A DNA stretch of 64,000 nucleotides from Gemmatimonadota bacterium (GCA_028873845.1 JAPPNO010000038.1:1-64000), one strand, 5' to 3'; positions 8,112-17,615 are shown, counted from the stretch's first letter. Notes: generated by a model not told the origin, from the letters alone. Numbers and translations: made by a program.

Positions 8112-10025
8112 ATGCGCCGCGCCCGTATCGTGGGCGTCGCAATGGTCCTTTCGCCCCTGCTGCCTCTCCAGGCCGGCGCCCAGGACCCACCGGACAGCTT
8201 CGCCGACTCGCTGCAGGATTCCACGATGGTCGGGGACAGCATCCCGGCGGATTCGGTCGCTGCGGACAGCACCGAAGCGGACAGCGTGCCACCCCCACCG
8301 ATGTTCCCCACCCTCCCCGACCCCGCGCCCGCCCTCCAACTGAACGGAATCCGGGAGTGGGACCGCACCGCGCTGATGGCCGCCCGCGGACAGACACTGT
8401 GGGAGCTTCTGGCGGATATCCCCGGCCTGCTCGGCATTCGCAGCGGGGACTTCGGATCGGCGGCCACGGTCTTCCCGACGGGCTATTCGGGGGGTGGTCT
8501 GCGCCTGTACTACGACGGCATCGAACACCTTCCGCTGGAGGGGTCCATACCGGATCTGACGCGCATCCCCCTGTCGGGACTCGAACGGGTGCGTGTGATC
8601 CAGCGCCCGGGAGGCGTCGAAGTGCGGCTCTACCGTCTCGCGCACGCCGACAGGCGGCCCTCGTCGCTGGTCGAGGCGGGCACCGGCGACCAGGACACCA
8701 ACATGCTGCGCGGTACCGTCTCCATGCCCAGGATGTTCGGCGGCAAGGGGGCGCTGGCGATCGAGCGGCTGGACACCCGGGGACGCGACAACCCCGGCGC
8801 CATCACGGGCGGATGGTTTCGCTACAGCCTCCACGGGGGCGACCGGGCCGGGATCCGCTACGAGATACGGCGGATGGGGACGGAGCGGACCGTGATCAAC
8901 GATGCGCCCGCGTCGGTGAACAGGACCGACTGGAGCCTGCAGGGGAGATGGGCGCCTGCCGAGGGTATCCTCGCCGAAGGGTGGACGGCCGGTGCGTCGG
9001 TTTCGACCGGGGACACGGCGCAGGTCTTCCCCTTTTCGGCCGAGTCGCGGAGGCAGTACGGGATGGGCCTCTCGGGCGGCCGGGGCCCGGTGTGGGGGCG
9101 TGCGACGGCCCGCTTCAACAGGGGGGACGGCGTCGCCGACCGCGAGCTCGCGGCCGAGTTTTCGGCCCTCGCCGGCCACTGGGGTGGTGTGAGCGGGCGG
9201 ACCTGGAAGGAAACCTGGGACGAACGGGAGGGCTCCGGGTACGACATCCGGGTCTGGGCCACGCCGGTCCCCTACGCGGCCTTGTTCGCCGAGCGCGGCC
9301 ACGGCAGCCGCTCGGTGCCCTACCTCAATCCGCTGCCGCCCGAGGAACCCGCCGACACCACCGATGACATGGAGGATCCGGATACCATGGAGGTGGCCCC
9401 GGGGCCGGCCAGCCGCTTCACCACCCGCACCGGCACGCGTCTCGGCGCGCGAGCGAGCTGGCGGCTGAACGAGGTCTCGGTGGCGCGGCTCTCGGTCGAG
9501 GCGGACTCGGTGTGGCCGACGCAGCTGCTCTTCGACCGGGGCGGAGTCGTGCTTCCCCAGCCTCTCCGGAAGGGATGGGAGGTGACCGGGCGGGTCCCGA
9601 TTCGCCCGCGGGGTCTTTTTCTGACGGCCGAGGTGCAGCTCTGGGACCAGGCCGACTCGGCGATGCTCTACTTCCCCGATCACACCTACCGGGCCAGCTT
9701 CTCGTTCCACAGGGTCTTCCGCGCCACCGGGAACTTCGAGATGTGGGCGGACCTCGGCGTGCACGGACGCTCCGAAATGTACGTGCCGCAGCCGGACGAG
9801 GACGCGATGCAGCCGGTGGAGGACGACGAGGAGCCGAGACCGGTGCCGTCGACGGTGCCGTTCTACCAGAACTGGTACTTTCGCCTGCAGTTGCGCTTTC
9901 TGACCCTCAACATATTCGCCACGGTGGAGAACGTGTCCTTCCGGGACAACAACCAGGACGTGCCCGGGGTGCTGCTGCCGGTCACGCGGGGCGTGTACGG
10001 AGTACGGTGGACATTCTGGAACTGA
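8112..10025 (+). CDS. Outer-membrane beta-barrel protein with plug-like N-terminal domain
   Basis: 637 aa from the ATG at 8112. A signal peptide (MRRARIVGVAMVLSPLLPLQAGAQ, cleavage after AGA) is followed by a low-complexity stretch of DSxxADS repeats. A plug-like domain comes next (LWELLADIPGLLGIRSGDFG ... LSGLERVRVIQRPGGVEVRLYRL), similar to the plug of TonB-dependent receptors. The rest alternates in the amphipathic pattern of barrel strands and ends in an aromatic residue pair (VRWTFWN), as outer-membrane proteins often do. No clear TonB box is seen. The substrate is unknown. It follows the aminopeptidase by 23 nt and may be co-transcribed. Confidence 0.8.
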   Translation: MRRARIVGVAMVLSPLLPLQAGAQDPPDSFADSLQDSTMVGDSIPADSVAADSTEADSVPPPPMFPTLPDPAPALQLNGIREWDRTALMAARGQTLWELLADIPGLLGIRSGDFGSAATVFPTGYSGGGLRLYYDGIEHLPLEGSIPDLTRIPLSGLERVRVIQRPGGVEVRLYRLAHADRRPSSLVEAGTGDQDTNMLRGTVSMPRMFGGKGALAIERLDTRGRDNPGAITGGWFRYSLHGGDRAGIRYEIRRMGTERTVINDAPASVNRTDWSLQGRWAPAEGILAEGWTAGASVSTGDTAQVFPFSAESRRQYGMGLSGGRGPVWGRATARFNRGDGVADRELAAEFSALAGHWGGVSGRTWKETWDEREGSGYDIRVWATPVPYAALFAERGHGSRSVPYLNPLPPEEPADTTDDMEDPDTMEVAPGPASRFTTRTGTRLGARASWRLNEVSVARLSVEADSVWPTQLLFDRGGVVLPQPLRKGWEVTGRVPIRPRGLFLTAEVQLWDQADSAMLYFPDHTYRASFSFHRVFRATGNFEMWADLGVHGRSEMYVPQPDEDAMQPVEDDEEPRPVPSTVPFYQNWYFRLQLRFLTLNIFATVENVSFRDNNQDVPGVLLPVTRGVYGVRWTFWN

Positions 10026-10137
10026 CGGCGCGGTCGCGGCGGGCGGCCCGCGGGTGGTATCCCGCCGCGGGTCGGCCGGCGAAGCGCTCCGGCGGCGTCA
10101 ACGGACTGCCCGGACTCGAAGGAGGGGAGGGTCGCAG

Positions 10138-11028
10138 ATGATTCGCAGCATGACGGGTTACGGGGCCGGCGAAAGCGGACTTTCCGACGGACGGGTCCTG
10201 AGGGCCGAGGTGCGCACCGTCAATCACCGGCACCTGAGCACCAGCGTGCGCCTGCCGCGGGGTTGGGAGGGGCTGGAGCGGAGCGTGCTGGAGCGGATCC
10301 GCTCGGCGTTGTCGCGGGGCAGCGTGTCGCTCGCCGTGCGCTGCGAGAGCCCCGGCCGGGAGGAGGACGGAGAACCGGTGCTGGACCTGGAGCGCGCCCG
10401 AAGGTACGTGGAGCTGATGTACGAGGCCGGGTCGGAGCTGGGTGTGGAGGGGCACCTCGACATCGAGGCGCTGGCGCGGCTGCCCGGCGTGCTGCGCATG
10501 GAGGGTCCGCCGGCCGCCGAGCCGGATGAGCAGGCGCTGGGGGCGTGCGTGGAGGCGGCGCTCGGAGAGGTGGTCGCGATGCGGGAGGCGGAGGGGCGGC
10601 GGCTCGAGGTGGAGTTGCGGGCCGGTCTCGGGCGGATTCTGGACGAGGTGGCGGCGATCGAGGAGGCCGCGCCCGCGCGGCTGCTGCGGGAAAGGGACCG
10701 GTTGCGTGAACGGGTGGCGGCGCTCTCGGAAGGCGTGGAGGTGGACGAGGACCGCCTGGCGCGTGAGATCGCGTACCTTGCCGAACGGTGGGACATCGCG
10801 GAGGAGATCGTGCGGCTCCGGTCGCACGTCGCGCTCTTCGGGGAGGGGCTGGGGGGCGGCGGCGCCGGAGGAAAGGCGGGGAAGCGCCTCGGGTTCGTCG
10901 TGCAGGAGATGCACCGGGAGGCGAACACCGTGGGGTCGAAGGCCAACGACGCCGCGATCTCGGCGTCGGCGATCGCCATCAAGGAGGAACTGGAACGGAT
11001 CAGGGAGCAGCTGGAGAACGTCGAGTGA
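10138..11028 (+). CDS. YicC/YloC family endoribonuclease
   Basis: 296 aa. The diagnostic N-terminus MIRSMTGYGAGE and the C-terminal VVQEMHREANTVGSKAND are both present. The family is known for RNA cleavage in E. coli and B. subtilis. The central region (about 100-230) is helical and rich in Glu/Arg, as expected. A GGAGGGGAGGG run lies just upstream of the ATG. The gene overlaps gmk by 4 nt (GTGA), and the yicC-gmk-rpoZ-coaBC order is widely conserved across bacteria. Confidence 0.93.
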   Translation: MIRSMTGYGAGESGLSDGRVLRAEVRTVNHRHLSTSVRLPRGWEGLERSVLERIRSALSRGSVSLAVRCESPGREEDGEPVLDLERARRYVELMYEAGSELGVEGHLDIEALARLPGVLRMEGPPAAEPDEQALGACVEAALGEVVAMREAEGRRLEVELRAGLGRILDEVAAIEEAAPARLLRERDRLRERVAALSEGVEVDEDRLAREIAYLAERWDIAEEIVRLRSHVALFGEGLGGGGAGGKAGKRLGFVVQEMHREANTVGSKANDAAISASAIAIKEELERIREQLENVE

Positions 11029-11693
11029 ACGCGCCGCGGCGGCCGCTGGTCCTGGTGGGGCCGTCGGGGGTGGGGAAGACCACGATCGCGGACCGGCTGG
11101 TGCGGATGCGCCCGGAGCTCTTCGTGCTCTCCGTGTCCGCGACCACGCGGCGGCCAAGGGCGGGGGAGCGACGGGGCCGCGAATACGAGTTCGTTTCGCG
11201 TCCCGCCTTTCGGAGGATGATCGCCGGCGGGCTCCTGGCCGAATGGGCCGAGGTCCACGGCGAGTACTACGGAACGCCGGCCGGAAACCTGGAGGACCTG
11301 TCGGAAGACGGACCGGTCCCGGTGCTGGACATCGACATCCAGGGTGCGAGGCAGATCATGGAGCGCGGGACCGGCGCCTTCGTTATCTTCATCCTCCCTC
11401 CCGGCCCGGCGGAGTGGATCGATCGCCTGGCCGGAAGGGGAACGGAGTCGCCGCGGGCGATCGCACGCCGCCTGGCTACGGCGCTCGAAGAGCTTGGTGC
11501 GGCTCCGTCATTCGAACATTTTGTCGTGAACACGGATCTGGACCGGACGGTGCGCCTGGTTCTGGCCGCGGTGGCGGGGCGGCAGGAGCGCCTCGGAGGG
11601 GCGTCGGAGGTTGCCGCGCTGTGCCGTGGGCTGGAGGCCGGAGCCCGGTCGGAGATCCGGCGCCTCGAGGGCGCCCGCAAGGAGAGAACATGA
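11025..11693 (+). CDS. gmk: Guanylate kinase
   Basis: 222 aa starting at a GTG that overlaps the yicC stop (GTGA). It phosphorylates GMP to GDP with ATP. The P-loop GPSGVGKTT is at about 12-20. SVSATTRRPRAGE and the GMP-binding REYEFVS follow, then the lid region and VLDIDIQGARQI. The C-terminal ~50 residues (RQERLGGASEVAALCRGLEA...) are somewhat longer than in E. coli. It overlaps rpoZ by 4 nt (ATGA), so translation of the three genes is probably coupled. Confidence 0.94.
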   Translation: MNAPRRPLVLVGPSGVGKTTIADRLVRMRPELFVLSVSATTRRPRAGERRGREYEFVSRPAFRRMIAGGLLAEWAEVHGEYYGTPAGNLEDLSEDGPVPVLDIDIQGARQIMERGTGAFVIFILPPGPAEWIDRLAGRGTESPRAIARRLATALEELGAAPSFEHFVVNTDLDRTVRLVLAAVAGRQERLGGASEVAALCRGLEAGARSEIRRLEGARKERT

Positions 11694-11905
11694 GGGTCTT
11701 CACACCCGGCGAGATCGCCGAGCACAACCAGAGCAAGTACCAGGGGGTGCTGGTGGCCGCCAAGTACGCGCGGGAGCTCAATGTGCTCCCCCACGACACC
11801 CAGCTGGCGGACCAGAAGAAGCTCTCGACCCGCGCCCTGGAGGCGATTACCTCGGGACAGGTCGACTACCGCCTGATGAAGCGGCGCCGGCCGGAGACGG
11901 AATAG
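11690..11905 (+). CDS. rpoZ: DNA-directed RNA polymerase subunit omega
   Basis: 71 aa, small as expected for omega, which folds around the beta' C-terminus and aids polymerase assembly. Recognisable elements are VLVAAKYARELN, followed by KKLSTRALEAITSGQVDY, equivalent to the conserved R-A-x-E-I segment of omega. The ATG overlaps the gmk stop. The gmk-rpoZ-coaBC neighbourhood strengthens the call, as the sequence itself is short. Confidence 0.88.
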   Translation: MRVFTPGEIAEHNQSKYQGVLVAAKYARELNVLPHDTQLADQKKLSTRALEAITSGQVDYRLMKRRRPETE

Positions 11906-11911
11906 CCGGCC

Positions 11912-13231
11912 ATGACGTCGGGCGGCCCCGTGGGTGACGCCCGGGAGCCGTGCGCGCCCTGGAAGGGACGCCGCCTGGTGCTGGGCGTCTGCGGCGGAAT
12001 CGCGGCGTACAAGTCGGTCCAGCTCGCGCGTGACCTCACGCTCCTCGGTGCCACCGTCGATGTCGTCCTGACCGGGTCCGCCCGGAACTTCGTCGCGCCG
12101 CTGTCCTTCGAGGGGGTGACCGGACGCGGGGCCCTGACCGATCTGTTCTCGGTCGAGGGGGCCGCGCTCCACGTCAGTCTGGGCAGGGAGGCGGACTGCG
12201 TCTGCATCGCGCCCGCCACCGCCGACTTCATCGCGAGGGCCGCCTCCGGACGCGCCAGCGACCTCCTCACGACGGCGGTCGTCGCGAGCGGGGCGCCGGT
12301 GGTGGTGGCGCCCGCAATGAACGACTCCATGTTCGCGCACCCGCGCACACAGGCGAACCTGGCCCGCCTTGAGGCGTCTCCGCGGTACCATCGGGTGGGG
12401 CCGGCCACGGGATTGCTCGCGGCGGGCGAGGGAAGCGGGCCGGGCCGGATGGCCGAACCGGGCGAAGTCGTCGACGCGGTGGGCAGGGTGATGGGGAGCG
12501 GAGGAGCGCTGTCGGGCGCCAGGGTGGTGGTGACCGGTGGCCCGACCAGGGAGCCGATCGACCCGGTGCGCTATCTGGGCAACCGGTCTTCGGGGAAGAT
12601 GGGGGTGGCGCTGGCCCGCACGGCCTGGCTCCGCGGTGCCGAGGTCACGCTGGTCACGGGGCCGGCCTCGGTCCCTTTGCCGGATGGCATGGAGGTCGTG
12701 CGCGTCGAGACCGCCCGCCAGATGCGGGACGCGGTTCTCGCTCTGGCCGGGGAGGCCGATGCGGCCGTCTTCGCGGCGGCGGTGGCCGACTATCGTCCCC
12801 GTGAGGTGAAGTCCGGGAAGATCAAGCGCAGCGAGGCGGGGAACTCGCTGACGGTGGGGTTCACGGCCAACCCGGACATCGCGGCCGGGGCGGTCGCGCG
12901 GATGAAGGCGGGAAGCGTGTCGGTGGGATTCGCGCTCGAGACTTCCGACCTGGTGGCCCGGGCGGAGGCCAAGCTGGCCGCGAAGGGACTCGACCTGATC
13001 GTGGCGAACCGGGCGGGAGAGGACGGAGCCGGATTCGAGGCCGATACGAACCGCGTGACCATCCTGGGGCGTGGCGTGGCGCCGAGGGAGCTGCCGCTGA
13101 TGGACAAGTTCGCGGTCGCGTGGGAGATCACGGGCCTCATCGAGGCGCGGTTGGGGAAGGGGGGTGGGGTCGTGAGGACGGGTCACCCGCATCGGAAGTC
13201 GGCCGGGGCCGCGCGGCGGCAACCGGAATGA
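11912..13231 (+). CDS. coaBC: Bifunctional phosphopantothenoylcysteine decarboxylase / phosphopantothenate-cysteine ligase
   Basis: 439 aa, two domains that together make 4'-phosphopantetheine for coenzyme A. CoaC (about 20-195): VLGVCGGIAAYKS flavin loop, the region around AALHVSLG, and VVAPAMNDSMF. CoaB (about 200-415): VVVTGGPTREPIDPVRYLGN, NRSSGKMGVALA, AAVADYRP and the SGKIKR lysine motif. The CoaC flap that often carries a Cys (ACGxxGxGR) reads LAAGEGSGPGRM here, so that Cys is absent; I recall Cys-less versions in some other bacteria. It overlaps the next gene by 4 nt. Confidence 0.94.
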   Translation: MTSGGPVGDAREPCAPWKGRRLVLGVCGGIAAYKSVQLARDLTLLGATVDVVLTGSARNFVAPLSFEGVTGRGALTDLFSVEGAALHVSLGREADCVCIAPATADFIARAASGRASDLLTTAVVASGAPVVVAPAMNDSMFAHPRTQANLARLEASPRYHRVGPATGLLAAGEGSGPGRMAEPGEVVDAVGRVMGSGGALSGARVVVTGGPTREPIDPVRYLGNRSSGKMGVALARTAWLRGAEVTLVTGPASVPLPDGMEVVRVETARQMRDAVLALAGEADAAVFAAAVADYRPREVKSGKIKRSEAGNSLTVGFTANPDIAAGAVARMKAGSVSVGFALETSDLVARAEAKLAAKGLDLIVANRAGEDGAGFEADTNRVTILGRGVAPRELPLMDKFAVAWEITGLIEARLGKGGGVVRTGHPHRKSAGAARRQPE

Positions 13232-14025
13232 GCGCTCGCGGCACCCGGCTGGCGGCGTACCTGGACCAGCGGCGGCGGATGGGGGAGCCGGGGATCGTGC
13301 CCGACGGTCTCGCGCCGGGCGAACTGCTGGGGCTCCTGGCGGCCCGGGCGGATGCGGAGAGGAAGGCGGAGGCGGCGAAAGAGGCCGGGGCGGGTGCACG
13401 GGCGGCGGCGCGGGCTGCGACCCGGTCGCGCGCGGGCTCGAAATCGAAGCCGGTTCCTCGCGAACCCGGGACCGCCGACTACGAGGAACTGCGCGAAACG
13501 GCGCTGGCCTGCACGCGCTGCCGCCTCGCCGAGGGCCGCCGGACCGTCGTCTTCTCCGACGGCAATCCGGCCGGCCGCCTCATGGTGGTGGGGGAGGCGC
13601 CGGGGGCGCACGAGGACGCCACCGGCCGTCCCTTCGTCGGCCAGGCCGGCAAGCTCCTGGACCTCATGCTGGCCTCCGTGGCACTGTCGCGGCAGGACTC
13701 GGTGTACATCTGCAACGTGCTCAAGTGCCGTCCCCCCGGAAACCGCAATCCCATGCCGGACGAGATCGAGTCCTGCGCCCCACTGCTCAAGCGCCAGATC
13801 GAGCTGGTGGCCCCGGAGGTCCTGTTGGCGGTAGGTTCATTCGCGGCGCAGTGGCTCACCGGATCCACGAAGGCGGTGGGTAAGCTCCGGGGAGAGGTGT
13901 ACAGCTACCAGGGCGTCCCGCTGGTCGTCACCTATCACCCCGCCGCGCTCCTGCGCAACCCGGGGTGGAGCCGCCTGGTTTGGGAAGATCTTCAACTTCT
14001 GTGTCAGATCATGGATAATAAATGA
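13228..14025 (+). CDS. Type 4 (Fe-S) uracil-DNA glycosylase
   Basis: 265 aa. It removes uracil from DNA in base excision repair. The N-terminal ~85 residues are a variable Ala/Arg-rich extension. The core then shows CTRCRLAEGRR, GEAPGAHEDATGRPFVGQAG (active-site loop), CNVLKCRPPGNRNP and TYHPAALLRNP. The four [4Fe-4S] ligands fit the family spacing: Cys-x2-Cys early, then Cys-x15-Cys (CRPPG...ESC). The start ATG overlaps the coaBC stop. The following 133 nt, before dnaB, contain an AT-rich stretch with TATCTT at 14037 that could be part of a dnaB promoter. Confidence 0.93.
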   Translation: MSARGTRLAAYLDQRRRMGEPGIVPDGLAPGELLGLLAARADAERKAEAAKEAGAGARAAARAATRSRAGSKSKPVPREPGTADYEELRETALACTRCRLAEGRRTVVFSDGNPAGRLMVVGEAPGAHEDATGRPFVGQAGKLLDLMLASVALSRQDSVYICNVLKCRPPGNRNPMPDEIESCAPLLKRQIELVAPEVLLAVGSFAAQWLTGSTKAVGKLRGEVYSYQGVPLVVTYHPAALLRNPGWSRLVWEDLQLLCQIMDNK

Positions 14026-14158
14026 TTATAGGACAATATCTTGACGAATTGACACGGAGTCTGATCCTTCGCGCCGGGGTGGAACAGCCCCACCGGACCC
14101 GGCGCGGCCCGGTCAGCCGGTCCCGGTCTCGGGGGCATGCCGTCGCGGGGGCGGTCCG

Positions 14159-15562
14159 ATGAGCGAACCCATTCCGATCCAGCCGTCCGTCGAGGGGGTC
14201 GAGTACGATCGCCAGCCGCCGTTCTCGCCGGAGGCGGAGGCGTCGGTGCTGGGAGGCATGCTGATCGACGGCACCGCGGTCGCGCGCGTCGTGGAGTTCG
14301 TGGACGAAACCATGTTCTACCGGGAGGCGCACCGCCGCATTTTCCGGGCCATGGTGCGCCTCTTCGAGCGCGGGAGCGTCCTGGACGTGGTCACGGTCTC
14401 GGAGTCGCTCAAGGAAGGGGCCGAGCTGGACAACGCGGGTGGGCTCGAATACCTGGCTTCGCTCCTGGATGCCGTGCCGACTGCCGCCAACATCGAGTAC
14501 CACGCACGGATCGTTCACGACAAGGCAATGCTGCGCAGGCTCATCGACGCGGCCCACACGATCGTGCGCGATGTCCACGAGCCGGGGAACCGTCCCGTCG
14601 ACGAGGTGCTCGACCATGCCGAGCAGATCGTCTTCCGCGTCTCCGAGTCGCGCAATCGCGAGGGGTTCGTGTGGATCAAGGAGGTGCTCTGGCCGACCTT
14701 CGAGCACATCGAAAGGTTGCAGGAGTCGCAGGGGGGCATCTCCGGGATCGCAACCGGTTTCGCGGACCTGGACCGCATGACGACGGGCCTGCAGGCCGGA
14801 GACCTGGTGATCGTGGCGGGGCGGCCGTCGATGGGGAAGACCTCGTGGGCCCTCAACGTCGCCCAGAACGCCGCGATCGAACACGGGGTGCCGGTTGCGA
14901 TCTTCAGCCTCGAGATGTCGAAGGAACAGCTGGTGCAGCGCTTCCTTTGCGCGGAGGGGCGCGTGGATGCGCAGAAGCTGCGCCGAGGCAGGCTTGCGGC
15001 GGACGAATACCAGCGCCTTGCCCGCGCGGCCGCCCATCTGAATTCCGCCCCGATCTGGATCGACGACTCGGCGACCGGCAACGTGCTCGAGATGAAGGCC
15101 AAGTCCCGGCGCCTCAAGGCGGATGCCGAGCTGGGGCTGATCGTGGTCGACTACATCCAGCTCATGTCGGGGTCCACGCGGACCGACAGCCGTGTGCAGG
15201 AAGTTTCCGAGATCTCCCGGGGGCTCAAGGCGCTGGCGCGGGAGCTGGAGGTGCCGGTGATCGCCCTGAGCCAGCTCAGCCGGGCGCCCGAGCAGCGCCC
15301 CGACCGGCGGCCCCAGCTCTCGGACCTGAGGGAGAGCGGGGCGATCGAACAGGACGCCGACCTGGTCATGTTCCTCTACCGGCCCGAGTACTACTACGGA
15401 CCCACCGACAAGGACGGGAAGTCGCTGGAAGGCGGGGCGGAACTGATCGTGGCCAAGCAGAGGAATGGTCCCACCGGGAAGCTCGACCTCTACTTCCACA
15501 AGGCCTATACCCGCTTCGACTCGGTCGCGCGAGACCCGGAGCCGTCCGAAGCCGGGGTGTGA
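14159..15562 (+). CDS. dnaB: Replicative DNA helicase DnaB
   Basis: 467 aa, standard length, with no intein. The hexameric helicase unwinds DNA ahead of the replisome. The N-terminal domain (about 20-150) begins PPFSPEAEASVLGGMLIDG. The RecA-like domain has TGLQAGDLVIVAGRPSMGKTSW (Walker A), IFSLEMSKEQLVQR, LIVVDYIQLMSG (Walker B) and the arginine-finger region LSQLSRAPEQRPDRRPQLSDLRESG. The C-terminal EQDADLVMFLYRPEYY is typical. It is followed by ispD at 57 nt. Confidence 0.96.
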   Translation: MSEPIPIQPSVEGVEYDRQPPFSPEAEASVLGGMLIDGTAVARVVEFVDETMFYREAHRRIFRAMVRLFERGSVLDVVTVSESLKEGAELDNAGGLEYLASLLDAVPTAANIEYHARIVHDKAMLRRLIDAAHTIVRDVHEPGNRPVDEVLDHAEQIVFRVSESRNREGFVWIKEVLWPTFEHIERLQESQGGISGIATGFADLDRMTTGLQAGDLVIVAGRPSMGKTSWALNVAQNAAIEHGVPVAIFSLEMSKEQLVQRFLCAEGRVDAQKLRRGRLAADEYQRLARAAAHLNSAPIWIDDSATGNVLEMKAKSRRLKADAELGLIVVDYIQLMSGSTRTDSRVQEVSEISRGLKALARELEVPVIALSQLSRAPEQRPDRRPQLSDLRESGAIEQDADLVMFLYRPEYYYGPTDKDGKSLEGGAELIVAKQRNGPTGKLDLYFHKAYTRFDSVARDPEPSEAGV

Positions 15563-15619
15563 GCGGCGGGGATCGCCGGTGACCGCCTCCTGCCCGCCGG
15601 CGACCGTGGAATCCGCCGC

Positions 15620-16330
15620 ATGAGTGGGGAAGAGGCCGCGCCCGCGTTGGGCGGCGCACCCCGGGTCGCGGTGCTCGTGCCGGCGGCGGGTGCGGGGCAC
15701 CGGATGGGGGGGGTGCGCAAACCCTTCCTCGAGGTGGCGGGCCGATCGATCCTGGATTGGGCCCTCTCGCGCTTTCTCGACAGGGATGATGTGGTCGAGG
15801 TGGTGGTGGCGCTTGGAGGTGGGGGCGATCCCTCCGGCGTCGCCGGACGGGATTCGCGCGTCCGCGTGGTGGAAGGGGGCGACAGCCGGTTCGGGTCGGT
15901 GGCCAACGCTTTCGACCGGGTCGAGTCGCCGGCCACGGTGATCGCGGTGCACGACGGCGCCCGCCCGTTCCCCCCGCCGGACGTGATCGACGCGTGTGTC
16001 CGCGCGGCCGCGTCGGGGTGTGGGGCGGTGGCGGGGATCGGGGCCGTGGACACCGTCAAACGGACCGACGCGGAGGGCAGAATCGTGGCGACGCCGCAGC
16101 GCGACGTCCTCTGGTACGCGCAGACGCCGCAGGTCTTCCCGCGGGAGGCCTTCGCACGCGCCGTCGCGCACTGTCGCGCCGCCGGGGTCGCACCCACCGA
16201 CGATGCCGCGATGGTGGAGAGACTGGGGGTCGAGGTTCGGATGGTGCCCTCCGCCGCGACCAACCTCAAGATCACGCGCCCTGAAGACCTCGTCGTCGCC
16301 GAGGCGCTTGTGGCCCGGGGACTCGTGTGA
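15620..16330 (+). CDS. ispD: 2-C-methyl-D-erythritol 4-phosphate cytidylyltransferase
   Basis: 236 aa. It couples CTP to MEP in the non-mevalonate isoprenoid pathway. The nucleotide-binding loop VPAAGAGHRMGGVRKPFLEV is at about 20-40. VIAVHDGARPF, the DTVKRTD strand and APTDDAAMVERLG follow, all at family positions. It overlaps tsaC by 4 nt (GTGA). No ispF lies next door, although ispD and ispF are often linked. Confidence 0.94.
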   Translation: MSGEEAAPALGGAPRVAVLVPAAGAGHRMGGVRKPFLEVAGRSILDWALSRFLDRDDVVEVVVALGGGGDPSGVAGRDSRVRVVEGGDSRFGSVANAFDRVESPATVIAVHDGARPFPPPDVIDACVRAAASGCGAVAGIGAVDTVKRTDAEGRIVATPQRDVLWYAQTPQVFPREAFARAVAHCRAAGVAPTDDAAMVERLGVEVRMVPSAATNLKITRPEDLVVAEALVARGLV

Positions 16331-16980
16331 CTGCGCACGAGGGACCGTTGCGGGAGGCGCGCCGGCACCTGGAGGCGGGGGAACTCGTCATTCACCCCAC
16401 CGAGGCGGTCTACGGGCTCGGCGGTTTCCTCGAAGACGCCCCGCTGGCGCGGCTCCGCAGACTGAAGAACCGGCCGGCCGGCGGATTCGTCGTCCTGATC
16501 CCGTCGGCACGGAGCGTCGCGGACCTCCTCGACGCGGAGGGGAGGGCCCTCGCGCGGGCATTCTGGCCCGGCCCGCTCACGCTGGTCCTCGACGATCCCG
16601 GGGACCGCTTTCATCCGGCCGCGAAGGCCCCGGACGGATCCGTGGCGGTCCGCGTTCCCGGGCACCCCCTCACGCTGCGCCTCCTGCGAGACACCGCGCG
16701 TCCCATCACCTCGACCTCGGCCAACCGGCCGGGTGAGCCTCCGGCCGCGACGGCGCGGCGTGCCCTTGGGGCGGCGGCCTCGCTCGGAACGGAGCCGTTT
16801 GCGCTCGACGCGGGACCCCTTCCGGGGGGCGCCGCATCGACGCTGGTCAGCCTGCGCGAACTTTGTCCCATTTTGATACGCCAGGGCCCGCACGACCTGC
16901 TAGAATTGAACGAAGTCCTGCGCCTGCCGCTCTCCGTGCCGCCCGGTGACGGGAGGGATCGCGGGGGCGCTCTGGACTAG
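16327..16980 (+). CDS. tsaC: L-threonylcarbamoyladenylate synthase (Sua5/YrdC/TsaC)
   Basis: 217 aa from a GTG that overlaps the ispD stop. The enzyme makes threonylcarbamoyl-AMP from threonine, bicarbonate and ATP, the first step of tRNA t6A37 synthesis. Visible YrdC elements are IHPTEAVYGLGG, LRRLKNRPAGGFVVLI, FWPGPLTLVL, GSVAVRVPGHPL and STSANRPGEPPA. It lacks the C-terminal Sua5 extension, so it is the short form. The N-terminal LREARRHLEAGELV fits the family well. Confidence 0.93.
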   Translation: MTAHEGPLREARRHLEAGELVIHPTEAVYGLGGFLEDAPLARLRRLKNRPAGGFVVLIPSARSVADLLDAEGRALARAFWPGPLTLVLDDPGDRFHPAAKAPDGSVAVRVPGHPLTLRLLRDTARPITSTSANRPGEPPAATARRALGAAASLGTEPFALDAGPLPGGAASTLVSLRELCPILIRQGPHDLLELNEVLRLPLSVPPGDGRDRGGALD

Positions 16981-17095
16981 CGATCCTTCGCGCGCGCCGA
17001 CAGGCGTCCGCCGGGATCGGTCAGGGCAACCCGCGGCCCCCGTCGCGAGCACCGTGGGCACGCGCCGGGGTCGGCGAAACGATTCGGGAGGTCTC

Positions 17096-17551
17096 TTGCA
17101 CATCCTGTTCGTATGCACGGGAAACACCTGCCGTTCGCCGATGGCGGAGGCGATCGCGCGGCGGACCGTCGCCGAGCGCGGGATCGCGGGGGTGACCGTG
17201 AGTTCGGCGGGAGCCGCCGCAAGCGACGGGGCGCCCGCCAGCGGGGGAGCGCTGAGGGTCGCGGCCGAGGCGGGGCTGGATCTGGAGGCGCACCGGAGCA
17301 CGGCGCTCACGAAAGCGGCCGTCGCGGCCGCCGACCTGGTCCTCTGCATGGACGAATTCCACCTGTGGCGGGCTCTGGAGCTCGGGGGCGGCGACGAGTG
17401 CCGCCTCCTGACCGGGATGGCGGGCGAAAGCGGAGCGGTCGCGGACCCTTTCGGGGGCCCGGACGACGTGTATCGAGTGACGTTTGAGGAACTGAAACGG
17501 CTGGTCGAGGCGGTGATGGACCGGCTGGTCGCGGGGGAGCCGGCAGAGTGA
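17096..17551 (+). CDS. Low-molecular-weight protein tyrosine phosphatase-like protein
   Basis: 151 aa from a TTG at 17096 with GGGAGG five bases upstream. The ORF track starts 50 codons earlier, but the domain begins at once with LHILFVCTGNTCRSPMAEA. The P-loop CTGNTCR is the catalytic Cys-x5-Arg, and the general acid is expected in ADPFGGPDDVY. LMW-PTP family members dephosphorylate Tyr residues, and some relatives act as arsenate reductases. Lying between tsaC and aroE, it may act on a bacterial Tyr- or Arg-phosphorylated protein; the substrate is unknown. Confidence 0.88.
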   Translation: MHILFVCTGNTCRSPMAEAIARRTVAERGIAGVTVSSAGAAASDGAPASGGALRVAAEAGLDLEAHRSTALTKAAVAAADLVLCMDEFHLWRALELGGGDECRLLTGMAGESGAVADPFGGPDDVYRVTFEELKRLVEAVMDRLVAGEPAE

Positions 17552-17615
17552 GGGCGGGCGCGGGCAGAGTGCGCGGACGGGTGCGTCGATCACTTTCCGT
17601 CCATGGCCGGGGGCC

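Noticed and set aside
5155-8397. 1080-aa minus-strand ORF opposite icd and the aminopeptidase
   Set aside because: Antisense to two well-supported genes; biased composition (His/Arg/Pro) with no domain, as expected of the third-position GC shadow.
12400-12460. Missing flap Cys in CoaC as a sign of inactivity
   Set aside because: From memory, some other bacterial CoaBC proteins lack this Cys in the same loop, and all other motifs are present.
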